A stretch of DNA of 64,000 bases from Chloroflexota bacterium (GCA_029782215.1 JAKOVD010000119.1:1-64000); one strand, 5' to 3'. Numbered from the stretch's first letter, positions 1-8,419 are shown. A program made the numbers and translations. The notes: generated from the sequence alone by a model not told the origin.

Positions 1-196
1 TGCCAAGCGAGGCTTCGTCCTCTTGCCTCGCCGTTGGGTGGTCGAACGCAGTTTTGCCTGGATGGCGCGCTTCCGGCGCTTGGCTCGCGACTACGAGCGT
101 CTGGCAGAAACGCTGGCCGGACTGCACTTCGTGGCCTTTGCCATCCTGATGGCGGCGCGCTTTGTGGCCTTCATGGCCCGAAGTTCATAACAGGTT
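1..196 (+). mobile_element. Right end of an IS5-family insertion sequence
   Basis: The window opens inside an insertion sequence. It carries the 3' end of a DDE transposase (2-190), and six bases later the reading changes to unrelated secreted-protein sequence. The last bases (about 179-196, AAGTTCATAACAGGTT) look like an IS terminal inverted repeat, and they are followed directly by CTAG at 197-200, a common target of the IS427 branch of IS5. The left end lies outside the window, so the inverted repeat and target duplication cannot be confirmed. The boundary at 196 is an inference. Confidence 0.6.
2..190 (+). CDS. IS5-family transposase, C-terminal 62 residues (5' end outside window)
   Basis: Reading from base 2 gives 62 residues ending at TAA 188-190. 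The stretch [20 protein letters not shown] followed by RDYERL is the typical C-terminal signature of IS5-family (IS427/IS1031-like) DDE transposases; the Glu of VVERSF is the third catalytic acidic residue of the RNase H-like fold. The tail [14 protein letters not shown] is also typical. The N-terminal Asp residues are not in the window, so activity cannot be judged. The gene is the one open frame that explains bases 1-190; the longer frame starting at 34 is a shadow here. Confidence 0.8.
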   Translation, partial: AKRGFVLLPRRWVVERSFAWMARFRRLARDYERLAETLAGLHFVAFAILMAARFVAFMARSS

Positions 197-882
197 CTAG
201 CATCGAAGATGCTGTCCTGCACCTCTACGTTACCAGTCGTACCAACGCGCACAGTATCGATGTCGGCGCCTACCCCATTAGCACGACCTGGGACTTGAAA
301 AATGTGACCTGGCAGAGCTCCGCACCCTCCAATCCGTGGGGACAGCCCGGCGCTAACGACCTCATGCGCGATCGCAGCGGCACACCGGCCACCACTGCCA
401 CTATCAGCAACCCCAGCGGATGGGTGACGTTCAACGTGACCGATCTGGTGCAACGCTGGGTGCACGACCCGGGGGGCAACCGTGGCGTGATCATCAAGTC
501 CACATCCGATAACCCGGTGCGATACAACTTCGTTTCTTCTGAGTTTTGGAATGCCGAGCAGCGACCAAAGCTTGTCATCCATTACAACCTGACGCCCCGT
601 GCGTCGCCGGCGCCTACTGATACGCCCACCTTGACTCCCTCACCCACGCGGACGCCCACTCGCACGGCAACCTTCACAGTCACTGCGACACCCTCCCGTA
701 TACCCACACTGACACCCACTTCTACCGCCACGTCGACTGCCACGCCTACGTTCACTCCGACGGCGACATCCTCCCGCACACATACACCCACTTCCCCTCC
801 CACAAACACGGCATCGCCCTCTCCCTCCCCGACACCAACGCTGAACGCTGCGCCCGTTTACCTGCCCCTGATCCGTTCCTGA
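196..882 (+). pseudogene. DNRLRE-domain secreted protein with TPT-repeat linker, 5' end removed by IS insertion
   Basis: The frame ending at 882 encodes about 230 residues without any native start. The first part (about 200-590) has the pattern of DNRLRE/CBM-like beta-sandwich domains: AVLHLYVTS, then W-DLKNVTWQSSAP, GWVTFNVTDLVQRWV and NRGVIIKS. It is followed by about 80 residues of Thr-Pro repeats (about 600-840), a linker common in Chloroflexota exoproteins, and the tail APVYLPLIRS. The signal peptide and the start of the domain are missing, because the IS element ends just before the readable part. The longer frame back to 34 runs through the transposase in another frame and is not a real N-terminus. 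It is probably a disrupted cell-surface or extracellular protein. Confidence 0.7.
600..843 (+). repeat. Degenerate Thr-Pro (TPT) coding repeat
   Basis: Bases about 600-843 are a C-rich, nearly G-free run of imperfect ACNCCNACN units. It encodes PTRTPTRTATFTVTATPS-like sequence. It works as an extended, probably O-glycosylated linker between the beta domain and the C-terminal tail. Translated on the other strand it gives a spurious Val/Gly-rich frame. Confidence 0.8.
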
Positions 883-918
883 TTGCGCTCACTTCCTGGC
901 GAAGATAGATAGTCCTCC

Positions 919-1878
919 GTGATCACACATCTGCGGCAATCTCTGAAGAAAGGCTGGGACTCCGTCCTTGGTTTCAACGGCGCTCACGGTCCGGCGCTCA
1001 CGGCCGCCGTTCAATCCAAGTTATCGTGGGCAACGCCTATCGACTCTTACGAGGAAGCGCCCCCTATATACAGACCCTTTCTGGACCGTCTGCTTGCCGG
1101 CGAAGCCGATTTCCCGCATGCGCTTCTCACCCCCACCTTCCGAGGCTACATGCGGGAGGAGAAGGAAAAGCTCGTGTGCGTCACACGCAGCGACGTCTAC
1201 ATCGTCGAGGCGGCGAAGACGGGCCTTGCCGTCACCCGCTTCGCCGGGGACGACATTCACCTCGTCGAGAGAGGCGCCGTCCTTCTCTATGCCTGGCTGA
1301 CGATACGCGGCCGCACAGACCAGGGTGCGCTGGCTGCTTCCACGCTGAAGTTCAATGCCGTCACCGGCTCCCTCTTTGAACCCATCCTGGACATGGTGCG
1401 CCGAAAAGAAGCTGCGACGGAAAGCACCGACCTTCGCACCGAGATGGCCAAGTACCACTCTCTGCGCGACGTCAACTTCAAGTTCATGAACTACGCCCGC
1501 AGAACGGTTGCACCCGGCGAGACAGCCAGCGACATCATCCTGCAGCCGGAGATCAGGCTCGAGCTGCTGCGGATCTTCGGCCGGTCCCTGTCCAAAACAG
1601 ACACCCCCGCCCACCTCAGCATCCTGACCAACAAGGAGATGATCGACATCCGCGATGATGTCGAACGCGGAGACCCGGATGCTCACTATGGCGGCATCTG
1701 GACCTACGTGCCGCGGGACCTGATCCGGGCAACTTCACTGATGGACAAAAGCAGCGGCGCTTTTGTGCTAAGCGTACACCTGCCCCTGGAGGACCGCGTC
1801 GACTTCCGCTATGCGACCGCACAGCGGGCGGAGGTGGAGTCGCTTGTCGCCTCCCTGGACAGGCCGCGCCTGAACTGA
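919..1878 (+). CDS. Unknown 319-residue protein, possibly with a PH-like fold
   Basis: I do not recognise this gene. The start is GTG at 919, 36 bases after the previous stop. The protein has no signal peptide and no membrane segment. The central part (about residues 70-160) alternates strands in the style of bacterial PH-like domains: REEKEKLVCVTRSDVYIVEA, then FAGDDIHLVERGAVLLYAW, and STLKFNAVTGSLFEPILDMVRR. The C-terminal third has another strand-rich stretch, GGIWTYVPRDLIRATSLM. It stands alone on the plus strand and converges on the GNAT gene with only 9 bases between stops. A PH-like assignment is a guess from the strand pattern. Confidence 0.7.
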   Translation: MITHLRQSLKKGWDSVLGFNGAHGPALTAAVQSKLSWATPIDSYEEAPPIYRPFLDRLLAGEADFPHALLTPTFRGYMREEKEKLVCVTRSDVYIVEAAKTGLAVTRFAGDDIHLVERGAVLLYAWLTIRGRTDQGALAASTLKFNAVTGSLFEPILDMVRRKEAATESTDLRTEMAKYHSLRDVNFKFMNYARRTVAPGETASDIILQPEIRLELLRIFGRSLSKTDTPAHLSILTNKEMIDIRDDVERGDPDAHYGGIWTYVPRDLIRATSLMDKSSGAFVLSVHLPLEDRVDFRYATAQRAEVESLVASLDRPRLN

Positions 1879-1887
1879 GCCGAGAAC

Positions 1888-2865
1888 TCAGATAGCAGAC
1901 AACGTCTTACGGTAGCTGGTGTAGCGGCTGCTGGTCACAAAGCCCAGCCGGCGGTAGACGCTGGCCGCTTCCGGGTTGTTGGTGTTTACTTCCAGGACAG
2001 CGACGCTGAGGCCCGAGTCACGGAAGCGGCGCATCGCCGTGCCAAGCAGCAGAGAAGCCAGGCCCTGCTTGCGGTAAGCAGGACGAATGCCGATCTGCGG
2101 GATCCAACCCTCATCACCGGCGACGGCGCACAACACGTAACCTGCCGGTTGGTCTCCTGTCCAAAGCAACATGCTGAGGTCAGGGCGGAAGGAGGCATCG
2201 CCCGTGAAGGCCGCGCGCCAGGTGGCCTCTGACCAGTTCGGGAACCCAGGCCGGGAGGCGAAGGCATCGACATAGACCTGGTAGAAGAGGGACCCATTGG
2301 CGTCCGTCCACGATTCCAGGCGAACGCCGGTGCGCTGAGGCAGGTCGGGCAGCGGCCTGCGCAGATCGCGCCGCATCTCCTCCTCGGCCATGGCGAAACG
2401 GTAGCCCATCTGCTCAAACAAGGCGATGGCGCCAGCATCTCGCTGCCCTTTGAAGTCCAGGCGCAGAACGCCGGCACGTTCGTCAGGTACCGACGCCCAG
2501 ACCGTCCGAGCGCGAGCCTCCATCCAGGTGATCAGAAAGCGGCCCAGTCCCCGCCCGCGCCGGTCAGGCCGGACCATGCCGTCCAGAAAGGCCCGGCGCT
2601 CGTGGACAAAACCGTCGTCGAATGTCACCCAGGCATAAGCAACCAACCCGCCCGCGGCATCCCAGGCTGACAGGGTATCCGCAGCCAGCGTCTCAGCAGC
2701 CCCGGCCAGGTCGCCTGCGCTGTGATAGAGCTGGTCACCACTCACAGCCGCCAACTGCGCCAACGCCTGGGCGTCATCCGGGGTCAGAGCGCGCCAGGTG
2801 GTGCCAGGCATCGGGGCGGGTAGGGGCAACTCGTGAGTTGCCCCTGCGGGTTCCATGTTTGTCAT
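1888..2865 (-). CDS. Tandem GNAT-family N-acetyltransferase
   Basis: The 325-residue protein has two GNAT folds in tandem. Each keeps the acetyl-CoA pyrophosphate-binding motif A: RPDRRGRGLGRFLITW in the first half and RPAYRKQGLASLLLGTAM in the second, the latter followed by LEVNTNNPEAASVYRRLGF, a classic motif B end. The substrate is not predictable. The start at 2865 is chosen because its ATG overlaps the stop of the upstream glycosylase (ATGA), a sign of translational coupling; a longer frame to 2928 would run inside that gene. It is last in a three-gene minus-strand run with the glycosylase and hydantoinase. Confidence 0.88.
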   Translation of the reverse strand: MTNMEPAGATHELPLPAPMPGTTWRALTPDDAQALAQLAAVSGDQLYHSAGDLAGAAETLAADTLSAWDAAGGLVAYAWVTFDDGFVHERRAFLDGMVRPDRRGRGLGRFLITWMEARARTVWASVPDERAGVLRLDFKGQRDAGAIALFEQMGYRFAMAEEEMRRDLRRPLPDLPQRTGVRLESWTDANGSLFYQVYVDAFASRPGFPNWSEATWRAAFTGDASFRPDLSMLLWTGDQPAGYVLCAVAGDEGWIPQIGIRPAYRKQGLASLLLGTAMRRFRDSGLSVAVLEVNTNNPEAASVYRRLGFVTSSRYTSYRKTLSAI

Positions 2866-3497
2866 CGCGAGGCTCGCGGCGTGGACAGGTAGTGGTGCCA
2901 GAAGAGCCGGGCGGCGACGGCCCGCCACGGGCGCCAGCTCTCGCTCAGGCGTTCTAGTTCGTCGGGCTGGGGCCGGGCGGACAGGCCTTTGACGCGCTGC
3001 ACGGCCGTAGCCAGGGCCAGGTCACCGCTGGGCCAGGCGTCTGGTCGTTGCAGGGCCATCAGCAGGTAGATGTCGGCGGTCCAGCGGCCGATGCCCTTGA
3101 CCCGCGTCAGCGTCTCGCGCACGGCGTCGTCGCCCAGGCCATCCAGTGCGACCAGGTCCAGGGAGCCGTCCAGGAGGGACCGGGCCAGCTCACGGCCATA
3201 GCTCATCTTCTGGCGGCTGAACCCCACCGCCTTGAGGCTGGCGTCATCGAGGGCCAGAAAGCGCTCCGGCGTCAACGGCGAAGCCAGGGCCAGCAGGCGG
3301 TCAAATGCCGCCTGCGCCGAGGCCAGGGACACCTGCTGCTCCAGGATGATGCGAATGAGCGTGGAAAAGCCAGGAGAGCGGGGCCACAAGGGCGGCGGAC
3401 CGAAGACCGCCACGATCTGCGCCAGGTCGGGGTCGCGCCTGCTCAAGGCTGCCACGCCATCGGCCAGTCCTGCTTCGCCCAGAGGCACCGTCGCCAT
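2862..3497 (-). CDS. DNA-3-methyladenine glycosylase II-like (HhH-GPD superfamily)
   Basis: This 211-residue protein is a base-excision repair glycosylase expected to remove alkylated purines from DNA. The helix-hairpin-helix is visible as LTRVKGIGRWTADIYLL (about residues 130-146), followed by WPSGDLAL, where Asp159 is the expected catalytic residue of the HhH-GPD motif. FSTLIRIILEQQVSLASAQ near residue 50 is typical of the AlkA group. The Cys cluster of MutY/Nth-type enzymes is absent, so there is no FeS cluster. The start at 3497 overlaps the upstream stop as TGATG; another ATG at 3527 lies inside the upstream gene. Confidence 0.9.
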   Translation of the reverse strand: MATVPLGEAGLADGVAALSRRDPDLAQIVAVFGPPPLWPRSPGFSTLIRIILEQQVSLASAQAAFDRLLALASPLTPERFLALDDASLKAVGFSRQKMSYGRELARSLLDGSLDLVALDGLGDDAVRETLTRVKGIGRWTADIYLLMALQRPDAWPSGDLALATAVQRVKGLSARPQPDELERLSESWRPWRAVAARLFWHHYLSTPRASR

Positions 3498-5191
3498 CAC
3501 GAGGTCGCTGGGATGTAGATCCCCCAACCGGCAGGACCGACAAGCACGCCGTCACGCACGACCGCCTGACCGCGCACGAACGTGTCGCGCACCCGGCCTG
3601 CCACCGCCATGCCGGCGTAAGGTGTGAAGCCGCCCACGGTGGCCTGCTCGGCATCGGTCAGAGTCCGCTCCCCCCGCGGGTCATAGACCGCCAGGTCGGC
3701 GTCGGCGCCTGGGGCCAGGTTGCCCTTGCGCGGGTGGATCCTGAAGATGCGCGCCGGATTCGTGCTCATCAGCCGCACCAGGTCGGACCAGCCCAGGTGT
3801 CCGGGCGCCACGCCGTAGGTATAGAGCAAGGGCAGGGCGGTCTGCAGGCCGGGCAGTCCTCCCGGCGTCTGGGTGAAGGGCAGCCGCGGTGGTTCTTGCA
3901 GCAGGTCGAGACCGTCGAGCTCGTGCAGCGCCGCCTCCAACTCGCCCTGATGTCCGGTCAGCAGGCGCAAAACCTCCTGGTCACGGACGCGCACGGTCTC
4001 CATGTCCAGGTTCAGGCAGCGTGCTGTTTCGACCAGGGTGCGCGGCCGGCCGTCGAACAGACCCAGCCTGGCTTCCAGTACCTTGAAGTGCTCAGGACGC
4101 AGCGCATCGAGAAGGGGCTGCAGGTCAGGATGGCGATAGGGACGAAAACCGAGCTTCTGCGCGATAGAGTAATCGCAGTGATCGGTGCCCAAAGCCGAGA
4201 TGCTGCCGTCGCTCACAAGCTGCCACAGGTGCGCCGGCTGGTAGGGATCGCGCAGCGGCGGCTGCATGACATAGCGCCAGGCATCGGCCCCGGCGTAGCG
4301 GCGCTCGTCCAGCAGCAGGTACTGCGGGCAGGTCTCGGCATGGACGCGCTGGCCCTGCTGGCGAGCGGCGGCGATCAGCGCCGCGCTGCGGCCCACCGAG
4401 CAGTGGACGACGTAGAGCTCGCAGCGCGCCTGGTCGGCCAGGAAGAGACAGCGATGGACAGCCTCGACCTCGGCCAGGGCAGGGCGGGCGCTGCCGTGGT
4501 AGGCCAGGCTGGTTTCACCTGCCGCCACGCGCTGGCCGGTGGCGGCGCTCACGATGGCGTCGTTCTCGGCATGGACCATGACGACCAGACCCGCCCGGGC
4601 CGCTGCCCTCATGGAACGAAGCAGGGTGGCGTCGTCCTGGTAGTAGTTGGGCCGGTAGGTGGTGTAGATCTTGATGGCGCTCACCCCATCGGCGACCAGG
4701 TCGGCCATCCAACGATCGAGCGTGTCGTCGTCAGGGGGCAAAACGGTCAGCATGCAGTGCAGGCCGTAATCAATGTGGGGCGATGGCTCCGGGCTGCAGT
4801 CAGGCTTTGCGTCGTCACTGCTGGCCGCCGCCTGGACATCTCCAGGCCCCGAGATCTCGCGCCTGCGGCCGGCAACCGCCTGGCGAGTGTCCTGCCCCGG
4901 AAACTGCGTGGCGAAATCGATGACGGTGGTCACGCCGCCCAGGGCGGCCGTGGCCGTGCCGATGCGCCAGTCATCGGCCGTGCGAAAGATGCCGGTGTCC
5001 AGGGCAATGTGGACGTGGGGATCGATCAGGCCAGGCAGGACAAAACAGCCGGTTGCGTCGACGACGTCGGCGTTGTCCGCCGCCAGGTCGCGACCGAGGG
5101 CGGCGATCCGCTCGCCACGGACCAGGACATCGGCGGGATAGCTTTCGGTGGCGGTGACGACCGTACCGCCGCGGATCAGAAGAGTACGCAT
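3497..5191 (-). CDS. Dihydropyrimidinase/hydantoinase-type cyclic amidohydrolase
   Basis: The 564-residue protein belongs to the cyclic amidohydrolases, which open the ring of dihydropyrimidines, hydantoins or related amides. All metal ligands of the binuclear site are present: HVH (His59, His61), the lysine that becomes carbamylated (Lys174 in SAIKIYTTY), His207 (VHAEN), His263 (VVHCS) and Asp337 (GTDHCDYS). Length exceeds the usual 460-480 residues. Part of the excess is a low-complexity insert (about residues 108-140, rich in Ala, Ser, Asp and Pro) in place of a short loop; the rest is a longer C-terminal half. It lies first in a TGATG/ATGA-coupled run with the glycosylase and GNAT genes and 29 bases after the deaminase-like gene. 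The true substrate is uncertain. Confidence 0.88.
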   Translation of the reverse strand: MRTLLIRGGTVVTATESYPADVLVRGERIAALGRDLAADNADVVDATGCFVLPGLIDPHVHIALDTGIFRTADDWRIGTATAALGGVTTVIDFATQFPGQDTRQAVAGRRREISGPGDVQAAASSDDAKPDCSPEPSPHIDYGLHCMLTVLPPDDDTLDRWMADLVADGVSAIKIYTTYRPNYYQDDATLLRSMRAAARAGLVVMVHAENDAIVSAATGQRVAAGETSLAYHGSARPALAEVEAVHRCLFLADQARCELYVVHCSVGRSAALIAAARQQGQRVHAETCPQYLLLDERRYAGADAWRYVMQPPLRDPYQPAHLWQLVSDGSISALGTDHCDYSIAQKLGFRPYRHPDLQPLLDALRPEHFKVLEARLGLFDGRPRTLVETARCLNLDMETVRVRDQEVLRLLTGHQGELEAALHELDGLDLLQEPPRLPFTQTPGGLPGLQTALPLLYTYGVAPGHLGWSDLVRLMSTNPARIFRIHPRKGNLAPGADADLAVYDPRGERTLTDAEQATVGGFTPYAGMAVAGRVRDTFVRGQAVVRDGVLVGPAGWGIYIPATS

Positions 5192-5220
5192 ACCGAACTC
5201 CAGGATGGGGGCGTTCCGCG

Positions 5221-6576
5221 CTACTCGCCGCGCACCAGACGCAGGGAGATGGCATTGTGGCGCTTGATCAGCGGCGCCGGATCGAGGTCCACAAAGCGCC
5301 CGTCCTGGATGCGGACCTTGCCGTTGACCACCAACAGGTCGGCCTTCTGGGGCGCACAGAAAACGATGGCCGCCAGGGGATCGTGCAGGGCGCCGGCCGT
5401 GTCAATGGTGTCGAGCCGGAAGGCAGCGAAATCGGCCGCCATGCCTGGGGCCAGGCAGCCCACGTCGTCGCGCCCCAGGTTCAGCGCCCCGCCGCGCGTG
5501 CCCAGCCACAGCGCCTGCTCTGCCGTCAGCCCGGCAGGGTCGCCCATCACCCGCTGCAGCAGCATGGCCTGGCGGACCTCCGCCATCAGGTGGCCGCTGT
5601 CGTTGCTGGCCGAGCCATCGACGCCCAGGCTCACCTTGACCCCGGCTTTGCGGTAGGCTTTGACCGGGGCGATACCGCTGCCCAGCCGCATGTTCGAGCT
5701 GGGGCAGTGGCAGACGCCGGTGCCGGTGTGCGCAAAGAGGTCGATCTCCTGGCTGTTGATGTGCACGGCGTGGGCATGCCAGACATCATCGCCCAGCCAG
5801 TCCAGGTCCTCGGCGTACTCGGCGGGCCTGCGCCCGAACTCCGCCAGGCAGAACCGCTCCTCATCCAGGGTCTCCGCCAGGTGCGTGTGCAAGCGCACCC
5901 CGTAGCTGCGGGCCAGGGCGGCGCTCTGCCGCATCAGGTCAGGGGTGACGGAGAAGGGGGAGCACGGGGCCACGACAATGCGGATCATGCCGTAGCGATC
6001 GGCCTGGTGAAAGGTCTCGATGGCGCGGCGGCAGTCTGCCAGGATGGCGTCTTCGTCCTCGCACACGCTGTCCGGGGGCAGGCCGCCCTGGCTCTCGCCC
6101 AGGCTCATGGAGCCGCGAGCGGCATGAAAGCGCACACCCAGCTCATCGGCCGCCTGGATCTCATCGTCAATGCGGCTGCCGTTCGGATACAGGTAGAGAT
6201 GGTCAGACGAGGTGGTGCAGCCGGACAGCATGAGCTCGGCCAGACCGAGCTTGGCCGACACATACACCGCCTCCGGCGTCAGCCGGGCCCAGATCGGGTA
6301 GAGGACCTTCAGCCAGTCAAACAGACCGGCGTCCTGTGTCCCCGGCACAGCGCGGGTCAGGCTCTGATAGAGGTGATGGTGGGTGTTGATCAGACCAGGG
6401 ATGATGATGCGCCCGCGAGCATCGATCACGGTGTCGGCGCTGGCTGGCAGGGCCGCCGTGGGGCCGACCTGGGTAATCACGCCGTTCTCGGCGTAGAGGC
6501 CGCCATCGGCGATCTGGCGGCGCTCGTCGTCCATGGTCACAAGCAGATCAGCATGGCGCAGCAGTAAGGTGGACAT
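5221..6576 (-). CDS. 8-oxoguanine deaminase-like amidohydrolase (ATZ/TRZ family)
   Basis: The 451-residue protein is an amidohydrolase of the group that deaminates purines and triazines. Motifs seen: INTHHHLYQS (His66-68, metal site), HTHLAET, HAVHI, and VDGSASNDSGHLM, where the Asp is the catalytic base; the SASND pattern is characteristic of this group. The TDAGLFDWL-like region and CTTSSDHLYLYP favour 8-oxoguanine deaminase over guanine deaminase or chlorohydrolase. The start at 6576 is fixed by AAGGAG at 6583-6588 six bases upstream; the SD sits on the stop of the aminotransferase gene, so the two are probably co-translated. Exact substrate is inferred from family only. Confidence 0.85.
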   Translation of the reverse strand: MSTLLLRHADLLVTMDDERRQIADGGLYAENGVITQVGPTAALPASADTVIDARGRIIIPGLINTHHHLYQSLTRAVPGTQDAGLFDWLKVLYPIWARLTPEAVYVSAKLGLAELMLSGCTTSSDHLYLYPNGSRIDDEIQAADELGVRFHAARGSMSLGESQGGLPPDSVCEDEDAILADCRRAIETFHQADRYGMIRIVVAPCSPFSVTPDLMRQSAALARSYGVRLHTHLAETLDEERFCLAEFGRRPAEYAEDLDWLGDDVWHAHAVHINSQEIDLFAHTGTGVCHCPSSNMRLGSGIAPVKAYRKAGVKVSLGVDGSASNDSGHLMAEVRQAMLLQRVMGDPAGLTAEQALWLGTRGGALNLGRDDVGCLAPGMAADFAAFRLDTIDTAGALHDPLAAIVFCAPQKADLLVVNGKVRIQDGRFVDLDPAPLIKRHNAISLRLVRGE

Positions 6577-6587
6577 GGTTGGCTCCT

Positions 6588-7409
6588 TCAAGCAGAGAGT
6601 TCGTGCTCTTCCCAGGCGCGATAGGCCTGCATCAGTTGGCGCGTGACATGCCCCGGGCGCCCCAGGTCGTGCTCGCCGATGCGGCAGATGGGGAGGACGC
6701 CGCGACGTGTGGAGGTCAGAAAGGCCTCATCCCATCTCGGCACTCCTGCCAAAGGCAGCGTGCGGCGCTGGAACGGCAGCTCCAGCTCCGCCGCCAGGTG
6801 GATGACCTGGTCCATCACCGTGCCGGCCAGGATGGTGTGGGCAGGGGGCGCCATCAGGACCCCCCCTATGACGGCAAAGACGTTGCAGTTGGTGCCCTCG
6901 GTGATATTGCCGTCACGGTCGACGAGCAAAGCATCGTGGGCGCCGGCGGCCACGGCAGCCTTGCGCGCCAGACCGGGAACCAGGGTATTGAACGACTTGA
7001 CGGCAGGCAGGGTGCGTTCGCCGTGGTACACGACCACCGTCACGCCCGTCTCGTACTCGGCCTCAGAGGGGGACGACGCCGTCAGCTGGTAGAGGAAGAC
7101 ATCGGCCTGGGGCTGGCCCAGGTCTGCGGCGATGACGCGCACCAACCCCTCAGGGCCGTTGGCCGCTGCCAGCTCCTCACACCATTCGCTGAGGCTTTCG
7201 ATGTCAACCGCCAGCGCCAGTTGGGCGCCCGCCGCCGACACCAACAGCCGTTCAAGATGCTCCCTGAGAGCCACGTAGCGCCCGCGCCTTACCAGGATGG
7301 TTTCATACACGCCCAGGGCGCCGACCAGCGCCGGGGTCGTCACGGGTATCATCGCCTCTTCATGGGTGATGAAGCGGCCGTTTTGAATCAACGTCGGGTA
7401 GATCGTCAT
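6588..7409 (-). CDS. Class IV aminotransferase (branched-chain/aminodeoxychorismate lyase-like)
   Basis: The 273-residue PLP enzyme has the fold IV pattern: GVYETILVRRGR (phosphate/specificity loop), HLERLL, catalytic Lys138 in PAVKSFNTL, and Glu171 in DGNITEGTNCNVF. It could transaminate branched-chain or D-amino acids, or be an aminodeoxychorismate lyase; sequence alone does not separate these. The start is ATG at 7409 (MTIYPTLIQNG), which fits the family N-terminus; a longer frame to 7481 would include the likely promoter. It is first in a minus-strand unit with the deaminase and hydantoinase and diverges from the methyltransferase gene. Confidence 0.85.
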   Translation of the reverse strand: MTIYPTLIQNGRFITHEEAMIPVTTPALVGALGVYETILVRRGRYVALREHLERLLVSAAGAQLALAVDIESLSEWCEELAAANGPEGLVRVIAADLGQPQADVFLYQLTASSPSEAEYETGVTVVVYHGERTLPAVKSFNTLVPGLARKAAVAAGAHDALLVDRDGNITEGTNCNVFAVIGGVLMAPPAHTILAGTVMDQVIHLAAELELPFQRRTLPLAGVPRWDEAFLTSTRRGVLPICRIGEHDLGRPGHVTRQLMQAYRAWEEHELSA

Positions 7410-7479
7410 TGTCTTAACCGCCGGAGAGAAGGGGCCTGGCCTTGCGGCAGCCTGCCCCATGGACCGCGCAACACCTGCC

Positions 7480-7485
7480 ATTATA
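7480..7485 (-). promoter_or_regulatory. Candidate -10 box (TATAAT) for the aminotransferase operon
   Basis: A perfect TATAAT reads on the minus strand 71 bases upstream of the aminotransferase ATG. No good -35 hexamer is seen 16-18 bases farther up. An oppositely directed TAGGAT at 7506-7511 could serve the plus-strand methyltransferase gene, so this gap would be a compact divergent promoter. Confidence 0.4.
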
Positions 7486-7552
7486 TCGCCCCCGGCGGTT
7501 TGTGCTAGGATGCTTGAGGCGGCGCGTCAACCGCCAGATCAAGGAGAGGACG

Positions 7553-8419
7553 ATGCCCAACCCCACCGGACACGCCCAGCGGGCCATCTGGGAACCCTAT
7601 CTGACCAACTACAATGAAGGCCTTGGCCTTGTCTATGAGCGCTTCGTGCTCAACGACTTCCTGGCGGGGCTTTGCCGCCGCTATGACCTGCACTCCAGCC
7701 TGGAGGCGCCCATCTACGGCATGGCGGGTGTGAGCGGCATCAACAGTGCACCCCTCGCCCAGGCCGGCTGCCAGGTCACGCTTGTGGACGATACCCCGGA
7801 CCGGGCGGCGCAGGTGCAGCGCATCTGGGGGGAGCTGGGGCTTGAGGCGGCGATGACGACAGTGACGCCCGACGCCTGGTCCCATCTGCCGTTCCCGGAC
7901 CGCAGCTTTGACTTTGTCTGGAACTGGGCGGCCCTATGGTATCTGCCCTATCCCGCCGCATTGCTACGCGAAATGGCGCGTCTCAGCCGCCGCCTGGTCT
8001 TCGTGGCCATGCCCAACAATCTCCAGGTCGGCTACTGGATGCGCAAATGGGTGCTCGACCGCTCCTTCTTCCCCACCGTCGACGAACGATGGGTCAACCA
8101 GGGCCTCATCCGCCGCACCCTGGAGGCAGCCGGCGTCAAGATCATCGCCACGGGCGTGCTCGACGTGCCCCCGTGGCCGGACACCGTGATGCCCGCCAAC
8201 GAGGTCCTGAAACGGCTGGGCATTCGCAGCCGCAAGCTGGAACAGCAGTTCACCGGCGACAACTGGAGCTGGAGCACCATGGCCTACTACCTGGGCCAAC
8301 AGCCCGCCCTGCGTGACGAGGTGCTTAAGTATGCCTGGATCGACCATGCCCGCCTGCCCTGGCAGGTCAAGGCCGTCTGGGCGCACCATCGCTGGCTGTT
8401 GGGCGTGGTAAAGAGTTAG
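7553..8419 (+). CDS. Class I SAM-dependent methyltransferase-like protein
   Basis: The 288-residue protein resembles methyltransferase 11-type enzymes. The usual glycine-rich SAM loop is altered (IYGMAGVSGINSAPLA), but the acidic end of strand 2 (VTLVDDTPDRAAQV) and motif IV/post-IV (FPDRSFDFVWNWAALWYLPYP, then EMARLSRRLVFVAMPN) are readable. The C-terminal third is unlike the core and may bind substrate. AAGGAGAGG at 7541-7549 fixes the ATG at 7553. It overlaps the following convergent gene by four bases at the stop codons. The substrate is unknown. Confidence 0.75.
   Translation: MPNPTGHAQRAIWEPYLTNYNEGLGLVYERFVLNDFLAGLCRRYDLHSSLEAPIYGMAGVSGINSAPLAQAGCQVTLVDDTPDRAAQVQRIWGELGLEAAMTTVTPDAWSHLPFPDRSFDFVWNWAALWYLPYPAALLREMARLSRRLVFVAMPNNLQVGYWMRKWVLDRSFFPTVDERWVNQGLIRRTLEAAGVKIIATGVLDVPPWPDTVMPANEVLKRLGIRSRKLEQQFTGDNWSWSTMAYYLGQQPALRDEVLKYAWIDHARLPWQVKAVWAHHRWLLGVVKS

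Noticed and set aside
34..195. N-terminal extension of the DNRLRE protein from base 34
   Set aside because: This segment is in the wrong frame of the transposase gene (2-190), whose own frame shows clear IS5 motifs.
582..809. Minus-strand Val/Gly-rich 75-residue frame
   Set aside because: It is the reverse reading of the Thr-Pro coding repeat; no start signal or family motif.
3734..5656. 640-residue plus-strand open frame
   Set aside because: It runs antisense across two well-supported amidohydrolase genes; composition is Gln/Arg/Gly-rich as expected for a high-GC shadow.
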